Below are positions 8,681-17,780 of a stretch of DNA of 64,000 bases, piece by piece; positions within the stretch are counted from its first letter, which is position 1; every line of letters starts with the position of its first letter. A model generated the notes under the pieces. It did no database searches. It saw only the letters and a program-made list of their open reading frames with translations, and was not told the origin of the DNA. Source of the stretch: an uncultured Pseudomonadota bacterium (GTDB taxonomy: Bacteria > Myxococcota_A > UBA796 > SXON01). The position numbers were made by a program, and so were the translations under genes. The DNA lies in the NCBI GenBank assembly GCA_903875225.1, contig CAIQVJ010000027.1:1-64000 (forward strand), in the 5' to 3' direction.

Positions 8681-10090
8681 CTACCCCGGCGCGTAGGGTG
8701 AGCTCCGGCGCTCGTTCTCATCCACGTGCAGCGGCGCGCGAACGCTGGGCAGCGCGCGTTGTGCACAGTCCGCGCGCTCGCACAGCCGACAGGTGACGCC
8801 GATCGGGACGACGTTGTGTGGGTCATCGAGTGCGACACCATCCGCATACACCAACCGGCGGGCAAACTCGACCTTGGTGCCGAGCCCGACGGCGTGCACC
8901 CGACCCTCCTGTCCCCAGCCCCGCGAGTCGTCCTGCACGGTGCGGGCGATGCAGAAGAACGCCTCGCCGTCGGGCATCTGGCTCAGCTGGGTGCGCAAGC
9001 GGCCGGGCATCGCGAACGCAGAGAACACGTTCCACCGCGAGCAGCCCCCGGAGAACCTTGCGAAGTGGATGCCCGAACCGGAGAACCGCTTGGAGATGTT
9101 CCCGGCGACGTCGATCCGGACGAAGTGGAACGGCACGCCCTCCTGCCCCGGGCGGGAGAGGGTCGTCATCCGGTGACAGACCTGCTCGAAGCCCACGCGA
9201 AACCTGCGCCCGACGAGCTCGACGTCGTACCGGAGCCCCTCGACGGCGGCGAGGAAGGGGCCGTAGGGCATCAGCACCGCGGCGGCGAAATAGCCGAGGA
9301 GCGCCGAGCGAGCGAGCGAGCGGGCGGTCGGCGTCGTGAGCAACGGGTCGGCGCAACGCTGCGTCACGGCATCGCCGGTGAGCAGGCGTCCGGCGGTGCG
9401 CGCCAGTTCGAAGTTCCGGCTGCGCGTAGGCAACCACTCCGACACGCTCAACCTGCGCCGCTCCGGGTCGAACCGGGCGTGGACCCCAGGCCCCGGCGGA
9501 GCCCCGATCTGAACGGTCACGCCCTGGGTCGCGAGCCAGCTGTGTAGACCTGCGTACAGGTCCTGCGCATCGAGGTCCGCCGCGAGCCCGAGTGACTCGG
9601 CAGCGGCTTCGAGCTCGGGAAAGTGGTTGTGGTGGCGCTCGATGAAGTCCGTGACCTCCTCGGGCGGGATGCGGGAACGCGTCGCATCGCCATCGCCCTG
9701 CACCACCTGGTTCGCCAGGGCGCCTTCGGTCTCCCGGGCCTGCCGCAGCGCGCGGTGCACGTGCACGAGAGCACGCGCCATCAACGGCTCGCGCCCGACC
9801 ATCTCCCGGACCTCGTTGACCGTGAACGTCATGCCGTCCAGCACCGGGTCTGCAAACACCTCGACCAGATCGTGCGAGAGCCGGGCATCGCCGTCGCCGC
9901 CCACCGCTCGAAGGTCCACGTCCAGCTCCCGTGCGGCAGCGAGCAGGAGCTCCGCGGTGAGCGGTCGCTTTCCAGACTCGATGAGGTTGAGGTAGCTCGG
10001 GGAGATGTTGAGCCGCGCCGCCAACGAGGCCTGGGAGAGGCCCCGCTCACGGCGAAAGGTGCGAAGGCGCGGGCCGAGGGGAGAGGACAT
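8681..10090 (-). CDS. RamB/ScfR-type short-chain acyl regulator
   Basis: Transcription factor of 469 residues. The ATG at 10090 gives MSSPLGPRLRTFRRERGLS, a standard XRE helix-turn-helix start (residues about 5-60, SQASLAARLNISPSYLNLIE). The middle is an IrrE/ImmA-like domain. The C-terminal part is the Cys-bearing module of the family (RFSGGCSRWNVFSAF, then CRLCERADCAQRALPS). RamB in actinobacteria and ScfR-class proteins control acetate, propionate and glyoxylate metabolism in response to short-chain acyl-CoA. Here it is divergent from malate synthase and isocitrate lyase, which fits precisely. It likely binds the AT-rich 120-bp intergenic region, which holds an inverted repeat and tandem repeats, and may autoregulate. 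Confidence 0.9.
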   Translation of the reverse strand: MSSPLGPRLRTFRRERGLSQASLAARLNISPSYLNLIESGKRPLTAELLLAAARELDVDLRAVGGDGDARLSHDLVEVFADPVLDGMTFTVNEVREMVGREPLMARALVHVHRALRQARETEGALANQVVQGDGDATRSRIPPEEVTDFIERHHNHFPELEAAAESLGLAADLDAQDLYAGLHSWLATQGVTVQIGAPPGPGVHARFDPERRRLSVSEWLPTRSRNFELARTAGRLLTGDAVTQRCADPLLTTPTARSLARSALLGYFAAAVLMPYGPFLAAVEGLRYDVELVGRRFRVGFEQVCHRMTTLSRPGQEGVPFHFVRIDVAGNISKRFSGSGIHFARFSGGCSRWNVFSAFAMPGRLRTQLSQMPDGEAFFCIARTVQDDSRGWGQEGRVHAVGLGTKVEFARRLVYADGVALDDPHNVVPIGVTCRLCERADCAQRALPSVRAPLHVDENERRSSPYAPG

Positions 10091-10112
10091 GAATGCATGC
10101 TTAACAAGATTT

Positions 10113-10133
10113 ACAACGTGACAACGTGACAAC
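10113..10133. promoter_or_regulatory. Tandem ACAACGTG repeats upstream of the regulator
   Basis: ACAACGTG occurs twice in direct tandem (10113-10120, 10121-10128), followed by ACAAC. The block begins 23 bp upstream of the regulator start at 10090, so it is well placed to be an autoregulatory site. Confidence 0.5.
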
Positions 10134-10140
10134 CACATAC

Positions 10141-10164
10141 CATTACATCATCGGGTTTGTAATG
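10141..10164. promoter_or_regulatory. Inverted repeat CATTACA-N10-TGTAATG
   Basis: A perfect 7-bp inverted repeat with a 10-bp spacer lies near the middle of the divergent scfR/ramB-like and aceB intergenic region. Its dyad spacing suits a dimeric regulator. It is AT-rich in a very GC-rich neighbourhood. The obvious candidate ligand is the divergently encoded regulator. Confidence 0.6.
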
Positions 10165-10209
10165 AATAAATGAACGTTTAACGCTGTGTTTAGCGAATAC
10201 TGTATATGC

Positions 10210-11778
10210 ATGAACAGCCTCCGCCACTCCAGCACGCCGGGCGCCCTGGCCCCCTCCGAGATGCTCACCGCGGACGCCCGCCGGTTCCTCGACCTCCTGA
10301 TCACCCGATTCGCACCCCGCATCGCCGAGCTGCTCGCCGCCCGCGTGGAGCGCCAGGCCCGGTTCGACGCCGGGGAGCTGCCCGACTTCCTCCCGGACAC
10401 GCGGGCCATCCGGGACGCGGACTGGACCGTCTCACCGGTCCCGGACACCCTGCGCGACCGCCGGGTGGAGATCACCGGGCCCGCCGAGCCGAAGATGATC
10501 ATCAACGGGCTGAACTCCGGCGCTCGGGTCTACATGGCAGACTTCGAGGACAGCCTCGCGCCGTCGTGGTCTGCGGTGCTCGCCGGACACCTGGCGCTCT
10601 CTGCGGCCGTCCGGGGCACGCTGACCCTCTCGACCCCCGAACGCACGTACCGGCTCAACCCCGACCGCGCCGCGCTCTTCGTCCGTCCCCGCGGCCTGCA
10701 CCTGGTCGAGCGGCACTACCCCTCCCCCCTCGGTGCCGGCGCAGTGACCCCCGCCGCGCTGTTCGATTTCGGCCTGTACTGCTTCCACAACGCGCGAGCG
10801 GCGGTCGACCACGGCGCCGGGCCCTGGTTCTACCTCCCGAAGCTGCAGTCCCACCTGGAGGCGCGGCTGTGGGCCGAGGTGTTCGCCCTCACCGAGGCGA
10901 CGCTGGACCTCCCGACCGGCACGATCCGGGCAACGGTGCTGATCGAGACCCTCCCCGCAGCGTTCGAGATGGACGAGATCCTGTGGGAGCTCCGCTCCTG
11001 GTCTGCAGGCCTGAATTGCGGCCGTTGGGACTACATCTTCTCGACAATCAAGACATTACGGGCGCACCCCACGCAGCTGCTCCCGGACCGGGATCAGGTC
11101 GGCATGGACCGCGCCTTCCTGGCCGCCTACGCCCGGCACCTCGTCGGGGTGTGCCATCGCCGCGGGGCGCACGCGATGGGCGGCATGGCCGCACAGATCC
11201 CGCTTCGGGATCCCGTCGCCAACGAAGCCGCGCTGGCGCGCGTCCGCGCAGACAAGCTCCGCGAGGTCGCACTCGGGCACGACGGCACCTGGGTCGCCCA
11301 TCCCGGGCTCGTGAAGGTAGCGCTGGAGGCCTTCGACGCGCACATGCCGGGGCCGAACCAACTGCACGTGCAGCAGCCCCGGGCCGAGCGCAGCGCACTG
11401 CTCACCCTGCACGAGGGCAAGCGCACCGAGGCCGGGCTGCGTCGCAACCTCCGGGTGGGCATTCTCTACCTGGAGGCCTGGCTGCGCGGAGTGGGCTGCG
11501 TCCCCATCGACGGGCTGATGGAAGACGCCGCCACGGCCGAGATCAGCCGTGCCCAGGTGTGGCAGTGGCAGCGGTGGCGCGTCCCTCTCGCGGACGGCAG
11601 CACCGTCACCCCCGAGCGCGTGGCGTCGCTCCTGGCCGAAGAGGTCGCCGGGATCGAGCCCCGAGGCCCCGCGCTCGACACCGCAGCCACCCTGTTCCTT
11701 TCCCTGTGCACCGGCGACACCCTCGCCGATTTTCTCACGATCCCCGCCTACACCCTGCTTACCAAGGAGTCCTCATGA
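10210..11778 (+). CDS. aceB: Malate synthase A
   Basis: Glyoxylate shunt enzyme of 522 residues that condenses glyoxylate and acetyl-CoA to malate and CoA in the cytosol. The ATG at 10210 (MNSLRHSS) is preferred to an in-frame ATG 24 bases upstream. Family signatures are plain: [12 protein letters not shown] (acidic Mg-binding region), [42 protein letters not shown] and [13 protein letters not shown], which carries the catalytic Asp. The length fits the MSA (aceB) type rather than the longer glcB type. Its TGA overlaps the ATG of aceA (ATGA), so the pair is translationally coupled. The regulator gene lies divergent upstream. Confidence 0.96.
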   Translation: MNSLRHSSTPGALAPSEMLTADARRFLDLLITRFAPRIAELLAARVERQARFDAGELPDFLPDTRAIRDADWTVSPVPDTLRDRRVEITGPAEPKMIINGLNSGARVYMADFEDSLAPSWSAVLAGHLALSAAVRGTLTLSTPERTYRLNPDRAALFVRPRGLHLVERHYPSPLGAGAVTPAALFDFGLYCFHNARAAVDHGAGPWFYLPKLQSHLEARLWAEVFALTEATLDLPTGTIRATVLIETLPAAFEMDEILWELRSWSAGLNCGRWDYIFSTIKTLRAHPTQLLPDRDQVGMDRAFLAAYARHLVGVCHRRGAHAMGGMAAQIPLRDPVANEAALARVRADKLREVALGHDGTWVAHPGLVKVALEAFDAHMPGPNQLHVQQPRAERSALLTLHEGKRTEAGLRRNLRVGILYLEAWLRGVGCVPIDGLMEDAATAEISRAQVWQWQRWRVPLADGSTVTPERVASLLAEEVAGIEPRGPALDTAATLFLSLCTGDTLADFLTIPAYTLLTKESS

Positions 11779-13034
11779 CCGCCCCCAACCAGAGCCCGAA
11801 CACCCGTCCCGGCCGCTTCCACGGCATCGTGCGCCCGTACTCCACGTCGGACGTGGAGCGCCTGCGCGGCTCGCTGATGGTCGAGCACACACTCGCCCGC
11901 CACGGCGCCGAACGCCTCTGGGAGCTCCTGCACGAGCGCGCGTTCGTCCCCACCCTGGGGGCGCTCACGGGCGGCCAGGCCGTCCAGGCTGTGCGCGCCG
12001 GGCTCGAAGCCATCTATGTCTCGGGCTGGCAGGTCGCCGCCGACGCGAACAGCGCAGGCGCCGTGTACCCGGACCAGTCGCTCTACCCGGTGGACAGCGT
12101 GCCGAACCTCGTGCGGCGCATCAACCGGGCGCTGCAGCGCGCGGACCAGGTGGAGCACGCCGAGGGGCGCACCGATCGCGACTGGTTTGCGCCGATGGTG
12201 GCCGACGCCGAGGCCGGGTTCGGCGGGCCGCTCAACGCGTACGAGCTGATGAAGGCGATGATCGAGGCGGGCGCGGCCGGCGTGCACTTCGAGGACCAGC
12301 TCTCCAGCGAGAAGAAGTGCGGACATCTCGGCGGCAAGGTGCTCGTGCCGACCAGTCACTTCCTGCGCACGCTGGTCGCGGCGCGGCTCGCTGCCGACGT
12401 GATGGACGTGCCCACGCTGGTCATCGCCCGCACCGACGCAAACAGCGCCCGCCTGCTCACCTCCGACGTGGACCCGGTGGACCGCCCGTTCTGCACCGGC
12501 AAGCGCACTCCCGAGGGCTTCTTCCAGATCACCGGCGGCCTCGACATGGCGATCGCACGCGGCCTCGCCTACGCGCCGTATGCGGACCTGGTGTGGTGCG
12601 AGACGAGCACGCCCGACCTCGCCGAGGCCCGCCGCTTCGCGGAGGCGATCCACGCGAAGTTCCCAGGGAAGCTGCTGGCCTACAACTGCTCGCCGTCGTT
12701 CAACTGGAAGAAGCACCTCGACCCGGCGACCATCGCACGCTTCCAGCAGGAGCTCGCCGACATGGGCTACAAGTTCCAGTTCGTGACGCTCGCGGGCTTC
12801 CACTCGCTCAACCATTCGGCGTTCGAGCTGGCCAACGCGTACCGCACGGAGGGCATGACCGCGTATTCGCGCCTGCAGGACCAGGAGTTCGCTGCCGAGG
12901 CCTCGGGCTACACCGCGGTCCGCCACCAGCGCGAGGCCGGCACCGGCTACTTCGATGCCGTCGCCGAGGTGATCTCCGGGGGCCTGTCGTCCACCACGGC
13001 GCTCAAGGAGAGCACGGAGGCGGCGCAGTTCTAG
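11775..13034 (+). CDS. aceA: Isocitrate lyase
   Basis: Cleaves isocitrate to glyoxylate and succinate, completing the glyoxylate shunt with aceB; 419 residues. AAGGAG at 11764-11769 and the ATGA overlap with aceB fix the start. The active-site signature KKCGHLGGK is present with the catalytic Cys at residue 182. [35 protein letters not shown] and [15 protein letters not shown] are all typical of the short bacterial ICL1. The gene belongs to a two-gene operon under likely control of the divergent RamB/ScfR-like regulator. Confidence 0.97.
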   Translation: MTAPNQSPNTRPGRFHGIVRPYSTSDVERLRGSLMVEHTLARHGAERLWELLHERAFVPTLGALTGGQAVQAVRAGLEAIYVSGWQVAADANSAGAVYPDQSLYPVDSVPNLVRRINRALQRADQVEHAEGRTDRDWFAPMVADAEAGFGGPLNAYELMKAMIEAGAAGVHFEDQLSSEKKCGHLGGKVLVPTSHFLRTLVAARLAADVMDVPTLVIARTDANSARLLTSDVDPVDRPFCTGKRTPEGFFQITGGLDMAIARGLAYAPYADLVWCETSTPDLAEARRFAEAIHAKFPGKLLAYNCSPSFNWKKHLDPATIARFQQELADMGYKFQFVTLAGFHSLNHSAFELANAYRTEGMTAYSRLQDQEFAAEASGYTAVRHQREAGTGYFDAVAEVISGGLSSTTALKESTEAAQF

Positions 13035-13056
13035 GGCCCGGGCTACTTTCAGGTCG

Positions 13057-14568
13057 ATGTCGCCTGCCCCCCTGCCCGAGCCGAGCAGCCGCCCGGCCGG
13101 AGCGCGGGGGGCCTGGACTGCCCGCCGGCTTCAGGTCCTGGTGCTCTGTGCGGTGATCCTCACCTACCTGCCCTCGCTCGGGGGCGGATGGGCCTACGAC
13201 GACCTGACCTGGGCCACGCACCCCGCCGACCTCTACGCCGCGCTCCACGGCGCCGTCGGCTCGCCGATCTGGCGACCGCTCGGCGCGTTGCCGACGGCGC
13301 TGATCCACAGCCTGTGGGTCGATCCGCTGCCGCACCGGGTGCTGAGCCTGATCCTGCACCTCGTCGCGGTCAGCGCGGTGGGGCACATCGCCACGGCAGC
13401 GGGCGCGCGCCCCTCGCTGGCCTGGTTCGCCGCGGCGCTCTTCGGCGTGCACACGGGCACGAGCGAGCCCGTGGCCTGGATCAGCTGCCACACCGAGCTC
13501 ATCCCCGCCGTGCTGACCCTGACCGGTTGGGCCGCGCTCACCCGCGGGAAGGAGTGGACCGCCGGCCTCCTGTGGGGGCTGGCGCCGTTCGGCAAGGAGG
13601 CCTGGATCCTCCTGCCGCTCTCGGGTGCGCTGTGGTGCCTCGGCACGCGGCGGTGGTCCTGGCGCGCAGTGGGCACCGCGAGCCTGGGGGCAGCGGTCTA
13701 CCTGGTCCTGCGCCAGTCCGCGCAGACCAGCGCATCCCTCGGCTCGATCGACCCCGACATCCTCGGCCCGCTCGGCTACATCGCCCTGCGGGGGATCGGG
13801 CTCCTGTTCGTGCCCGCCTCGGCAGACGTCTGCCCGCTCTACGCGCCCGCCCCTACCGCGGGCGCCGTGGTCCTGGTCGCCGGTCTCGTCGCTCTCGCAT
13901 GCACACGCGGCCGGCCCTGGCTGGCCGCCCTGCTGGTGCCGCTGCCGATCCTGGCGCCGAACGCGCTCGCGTCCGCCCGGAACGGGATCGGAGCGGACCG
14001 GTACTACTACCTGGCCATCGCGGGAATCGCGATCGCGATTGCGCTCGCCGCCGAGTCCCTTCGCAGCGCCCGCCCAAACTGGACGCCCCCGAGGCTGTTC
14101 CAGGCCGCATGGTTGATCCCGGTCGCCCTGGCCCCGCTCACCGCGCTCCGTGCGCGGGACTGGGGTGACAACCTGGCGTTGTTCTCGGCCTCCCTGGCGA
14201 TCGATCCGGTCAACCCGTTCTCCTCCATCGGCTACGCCGCCGCCTTGAGCAGCGCGGACCGGTGTGAGGAGGCGATCCCCCATTTCCGGGTCGGGCTGAA
14301 GAAGGACCCCCAGGCGCTCACGGGCCTGCAGGCGTGTCTCGGACGGCTCGGTCACCTCGAAGCGATCGTGGCGCTCTCGGCCGAAGTCACCACCGCACAG
14401 CAGGTCGCGAACCTGGCCCGCGCCCTCCTGCTGCTCGGGCGCACCTCGGACGCCAGGATGATCCTGGACAGGGCGACCGCCGACTTTCCAGACGACCACG
14501 ATCTCGCCGCCCTGCGGGACCAGGCGTACGCGGCGGCCCCGCAGGATCCGGCTGCCCCAGAGCGGTAG
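13057..14568 (+). CDS. TMTC/PMT-like membrane protein with C-terminal TPRs
   Basis: Polytopic membrane protein of 503 residues. A first helix at about residues 27-43 is followed by GGGWAYDDLTW, where the Asp pair (48-49) sits where GT-C glycosyltransferases carry their catalytic acidic motif. About nine further hydrophobic helices follow. GADRYYYLAIAGI resembles the RYLYLP segment of TMTC proteins. The last ~120 residues (from DPVNPFSSIGYAAAL) form soluble TPR-like helical pairs. This matches the TMTC plan: GT-C-like membrane part plus TPRs. A protein O-mannosyl- or similar transferase is possible but unproven. It starts 22 bp after aceA and converges with the amidohydrolase. Confidence 0.7.
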   Translation: MSPAPLPEPSSRPAGARGAWTARRLQVLVLCAVILTYLPSLGGGWAYDDLTWATHPADLYAALHGAVGSPIWRPLGALPTALIHSLWVDPLPHRVLSLILHLVAVSAVGHIATAAGARPSLAWFAAALFGVHTGTSEPVAWISCHTELIPAVLTLTGWAALTRGKEWTAGLLWGLAPFGKEAWILLPLSGALWCLGTRRWSWRAVGTASLGAAVYLVLRQSAQTSASLGSIDPDILGPLGYIALRGIGLLFVPASADVCPLYAPAPTAGAVVLVAGLVALACTRGRPWLAALLVPLPILAPNALASARNGIGADRYYYLAIAGIAIAIALAAESLRSARPNWTPPRLFQAAWLIPVALAPLTALRARDWGDNLALFSASLAIDPVNPFSSIGYAAALSSADRCEEAIPHFRVGLKKDPQALTGLQACLGRLGHLEAIVALSAEVTTAQQVANLARALLLLGRTSDARMILDRATADFPDDHDLAALRDQAYAAAPQDPAAPER

Positions 14569-14571
14569 CGG

Positions 14572-15588
14572 TCACGCCCCGCGGGGGCGGAGCAACCGGG
14601 CCGCGTTGTCGTGCAACACCATCCGGCGCAGATCCTCGCGGTCCTCCGTGGCCATCAACACCTTCGCGAGGCCGATGGCCTGCGGGTAGAACGGCCAGTC
14701 CGAGCCGTAGCAGATCCGCCCCGGGTCCACCTCGTCGAGCAACCGGCGGATCACCGGCAGGCCCTGCGAGGCGACCTCGACCCACACGTTCTTGAACTCG
14801 TTCGCCAACGCGATCGCACGCTCGGGCTGGAGCGCGCCGGCGTGGCCCAACACGAAGGTGGTGTCGGGACAGGCGTCGAGCGCCGCGCGGTACCGATCCA
14901 CCTGGGTGCGCTTCCGCGCGCCGACCCCCTCGATACCGACGGGCCCGCAGTGGAAGAACACGGGCAGGCCGCGCTCTCCACACAGGCGGCAGAGTCGCAC
15001 CATGCGCGGGTGATCGGGGCCGAGCAGCTGGATCGCCGGGTGGATCTTGATGCCGCGGGCCCCGAGGCGGATCTGCTCGTCCAACGCGGCGGGCACGTCC
15101 CAGGCGAGCGGGTGGACGCTCCCGAACACGAGCAGATCGTCGCGGTCGGCGACCGCCTCGAGCCAGCTCTCCGCGTTGCGTGAGCCAACCGGCCAGTCGA
15201 TGGCGAGCAGCACCGACCGGATGACCCCGAGCCCACGCATCTCCCGTCCCAGGTTTCCCGCGGTGTGCGTCGCCCGCATCCCCCCCTTCCTGAAGTTGCC
15301 CCAGATGAGATCGCGCTCCATGTTCTCGCGATCCTCCTTCGTGAGCGACTGGTTGAGGTACCGTTCGATCTCGAATTCGCGCTCCCTCGGCAGATAGTAC
15401 TCGGTCGGGCCCGTCTCTGCGGCGAGGTCGACGGTGAGCGGGCCGAGGAACGTCTGCGCGAGGTGGGTGTGGACGTCGATGCTGGGGCCGACGGCGGGGT
15501 CGAGCACCAGGGCGCCGTCCTGCAGCGTGAACCACGGCAGACGGGCGAGGTCGTCGAGGCCGGAGAACGTGGTCGGCCAGTTCGTCAT
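14572..15588 (-). CDS. Amidohydrolase 2-family metal hydrolase
   Basis: Protein of 338 residues of the amidohydrolase-related (PF04909-like) family, TIM-barrel enzymes that hydrolyse or decarboxylate with a bound metal. Metal ligands are visible in order: DVHTH near residue 40, GIKIHP, FHCGP, LGHAG and the terminal YGSDWP aspartate. The start ATG at 15588 overlaps the TGA of the TauE-like gene (ATGA), so it is the third gene of a coupled operon. The substrate is unknown. Its position behind a PLP lyase and an anion exporter suggests a role in a small catabolic route (inference). Confidence 0.8.
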   Translation of the reverse strand: MTNWPTTFSGLDDLARLPWFTLQDGALVLDPAVGPSIDVHTHLAQTFLGPLTVDLAAETGPTEYYLPREREFEIERYLNQSLTKEDRENMERDLIWGNFRKGGMRATHTAGNLGREMRGLGVIRSVLLAIDWPVGSRNAESWLEAVADRDDLLVFGSVHPLAWDVPAALDEQIRLGARGIKIHPAIQLLGPDHPRMVRLCRLCGERGLPVFFHCGPVGIEGVGARKRTQVDRYRAALDACPDTTFVLGHAGALQPERAIALANEFKNVWVEVASQGLPVIRRLLDEVDPGRICYGSDWPFYPQAIGLAKVLMATEDREDLRRMVLHDNAARLLRPRGA

Positions 15589-16343
15589 CGGGTCACCAGC
15601 GAGCGGCCGACGAGCACCACGCCGGAGACGACGAGCAGCGCGTCGACAGCGCCGCGAAAGCGGGCGGGGTCGAGTCGGGTGTGCACCAACTGGCCCCCGA
15701 GGAGCCCGAGGGCCATCGCGGGCGCCAGCGCCGCAGAGAGGTGCAGGCTGGTCCCGTCGAGCACCCCGGCGAACCCGTAGCTCACGAGCAGCGCGACCCC
15801 GAGCAGCGCCCACAGCGCCGAGAGCGTGGCCCGGAACACGTGCTTGTCGAGCCCGAGCCGGCCGAGGGTCATCACCACGATGGGTCCGCCCACGCCCACG
15901 GCGCCGTGCACCACCCCCGCGAGCACCAGTGGGAGCCCCACCGCGAGCCCCCGTTCGGCCCTCGGCGCGGCAGCAGTGGACGGTGCCGAGAGGAGCCTCG
16001 CCCCTGTCACCACGACCACGACGAGGCCCAGCGCGGCTTCGAGCCAACCGGTGTGGGCCCCCAGCCACCGGAACAGGAGCGCCCCGAACGGGAAGCCGAG
16101 CAGCATCGCCGGCAGCACGCGCCCGAAGAGGAGCTTCCGGTCCACCGCGGCGTGGTTGCGGCCCACGATCAGGCCCGAGACCACGAGGTTCAACGGCACG
16201 ATGGCGGGAAGAAGGTCGCGGACGGGCATCAACGCGCCACCCAGGGAGACCGCGACGAGCGTGCCGCCGAACCCTGTGAGGGCCTCCAGGAAGAACGCGA
16301 GGGCGATCGCCAGCTCCAGGGGCGCCAGTTCGAGCACGGTCAC
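15585..16343 (-). CDS. TauE/SafE-family membrane transporter
   Basis: Integral membrane protein of 252 residues with about eight helices. The first contains FFLEALTGFGGTLVAVSL, the typical G-F-G-G start of the TauE/SafE (sulfite/sulfonate exporter) family. A second related half begins after about residue 130 with GVVHGAVGVGGPIVVM. The family exports sulfite, sulfoacetate or other organic anions. The ATG overlaps the upstream TGA and the stop overlaps the downstream ATG, four bases each, so all three genes of this operon are translationally coupled. The actual substrate cannot be read from sequence. Confidence 0.85.
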   Translation of the reverse strand: MTVLELAPLELAIALAFFLEALTGFGGTLVAVSLGGALMPVRDLLPAIVPLNLVVSGLIVGRNHAAVDRKLLFGRVLPAMLLGFPFGALLFRWLGAHTGWLEAALGLVVVVVTGARLLSAPSTAAAPRAERGLAVGLPLVLAGVVHGAVGVGGPIVVMTLGRLGLDKHVFRATLSALWALLGVALLVSYGFAGVLDGTSLHLSAALAPAMALGLLGGQLVHTRLDPARFRGAVDALLVVSGVVLVGRSLVTR

Positions 16344-17644
16344 GGCTGATCGAGCCCGTCGATCCAGTCCAGGACAAGGTCTCGCACCAACGCACGGTCG
16401 GGGATGGACGTGAGCGCGCCATAGATTGCGCCGTCCGCCACGGCCGCGAGCCCCCCCTCCCTCACCTCGGCCGTGCAGGCGCGCAGGTCGGCGAGGAACG
16501 CGTCCACGACGTGCTCATGGGCCGGCGTGACGATCATCTGCACTCCGGCCGGGCGCTGGAGCCGGTCCAGATGCCAGCCGAGGGCGCGCATGCGCTCGTC
16601 CACCGCGAAGATGTCGAGCCCCTCCCCGGTGAACGAAAACACGCTGTGGCGCGGATCGCCGAGGATGAGCAGCCCGGGGGTGGCGGCGATGCCCTCCCGG
16701 AGGCGACGCGAGGTTTCCAGCACCACCCGGCTGAGCCGCACGTAGCCCTCCCGTCCGAGGTGGCGGATCACGGCCCACGCCGCCGCGATGCCGCCGCCGG
16801 GGCGCGTGCCGGCCATCGTGGGTGAGCCATAGATGCCGCCCGGCCAGTCGGTGGTGACGAAGAACTGATGACGACGGAGCGCGCGGTCCCGGTAGAGCAC
16901 GACGGAGGCGCCCTTGGCCGCGTAGCCGTACTTGTGCAGGTCGGCGCTCATCGAGGTGACGCCCGGCACCCGGAAGTCGAAGTCCACGGCCTCGCCTCCA
17001 GCCTCGCGCGCAAAGGCGAGCACGAACCCACCGAGGCAGGCGTCCACGTGGCACAGGATGCCCCGGCTCGCGGCGAGCGCGGCGAGCGCGGGGATCGGGT
17101 CCACGACACCGTGCGGGAACGTGTAGGCGGTCCCCACGATGAGGATGGTGTTCGGCCCGACGAGCGCGGTGAGCGCCTCGACGTCCACCCGCAGATCGGC
17201 GCCGACCGGCGCGTGCACGATCCCGATGCCGAGCAGGGCCGCTGCCTTGTCGAACGCCGGGTGCGCGGTGACCGGCACCAGGATCTCCGGGGCGACGATC
17301 TCCGGGTGATGCGCACGCGCGTGGTCCCGCGCCGCCTTGACAGCCATCAGGATGCTCTCGGTGCCCCCCGAGGTCAGCGACCCCGTGGCGGCGCCGTAGA
17401 GCTCCGCGCAGAACGCGATCACCTCGCTCTCGAAGCGACGCAGGCTCGGAAACGCGTCGAGGGAGAGCCCGTTCTCGTGGATGTAGGTGCTGTAGGCCGC
17501 GCGGATCACCGCGAGCACATCCTCGCCGGCGTAGTAGACGAGGCTGAACGTGCGGCCGTGGCGCCAGTCTGCGTCGTTGGCTCTCGCTGCGGCGAGCTCG
17601 TTCTCGACGGTCGCGCGATCGGCGCCGGCAGGGGGGATGGGCAC
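16340..17644 (-). CDS. Sphingosine-1-phosphate-lyase-like PLP enzyme
   Basis: Fold-type I PLP enzyme of 434 residues. The closest match I recognise is sphingosine-1-phosphate lyase: ATGSLTSGGTESILMA, HVDACLGGF, SADLHKYGYAAKG with the Schiff-base lysine at residue 238, then RHQFFVTTDWPGG, IYGSPTMAG and SRPGG-like TRPGGG. These follow eukaryotic SGPL1 nearly block for block. S1P lyase splits sphingoid-base phosphates into a fatty aldehyde and phosphoethanolamine. I chose the GTG at 17644 because GGAG lies 6 bases before it; the frame continues upstream to an ATG that would overlap the divergent gene. It has no membrane anchor. A generic group II decarboxylase is the alternative. First gene of a three-gene coupled operon. 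Confidence 0.82.
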   Translation of the reverse strand: MPIPPAGADRATVENELAAARANDADWRHGRTFSLVYYAGEDVLAVIRAAYSTYIHENGLSLDAFPSLRRFESEVIAFCAELYGAATGSLTSGGTESILMAVKAARDHARAHHPEIVAPEILVPVTAHPAFDKAAALLGIGIVHAPVGADLRVDVEALTALVGPNTILIVGTAYTFPHGVVDPIPALAALAASRGILCHVDACLGGFVLAFAREAGGEAVDFDFRVPGVTSMSADLHKYGYAAKGASVVLYRDRALRRHQFFVTTDWPGGIYGSPTMAGTRPGGGIAAAWAVIRHLGREGYVRLSRVVLETSRRLREGIAATPGLLILGDPRHSVFSFTGEGLDIFAVDERMRALGWHLDRLQRPAGVQMIVTPAHEHVVDAFLADLRACTAEVREGGLAAVADGAIYGALTSIPDRALVRDLVLDWIDGLDQP

Positions 17645-17780
17645 GATCGGCTCCGGAATAGGCGCGTCTATCCCCGGGGGGCGCCGAACGCCCCTCCGCC
17701 CTGGGGGTGAGTCCGGGCGGTCGGTCGCCGGCGGGCACGCGCCCTCCGAACCCGTTAGCCCGCGGTCTTCCAGGTGGTGC

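Noticed and set aside
10206..11774. Upstream extension of the aceA frame through aceB
   Set aside because: It overlaps aceB in another frame and shows no protein-like composition; AAGGAG and ATG at 11775 give the true start.
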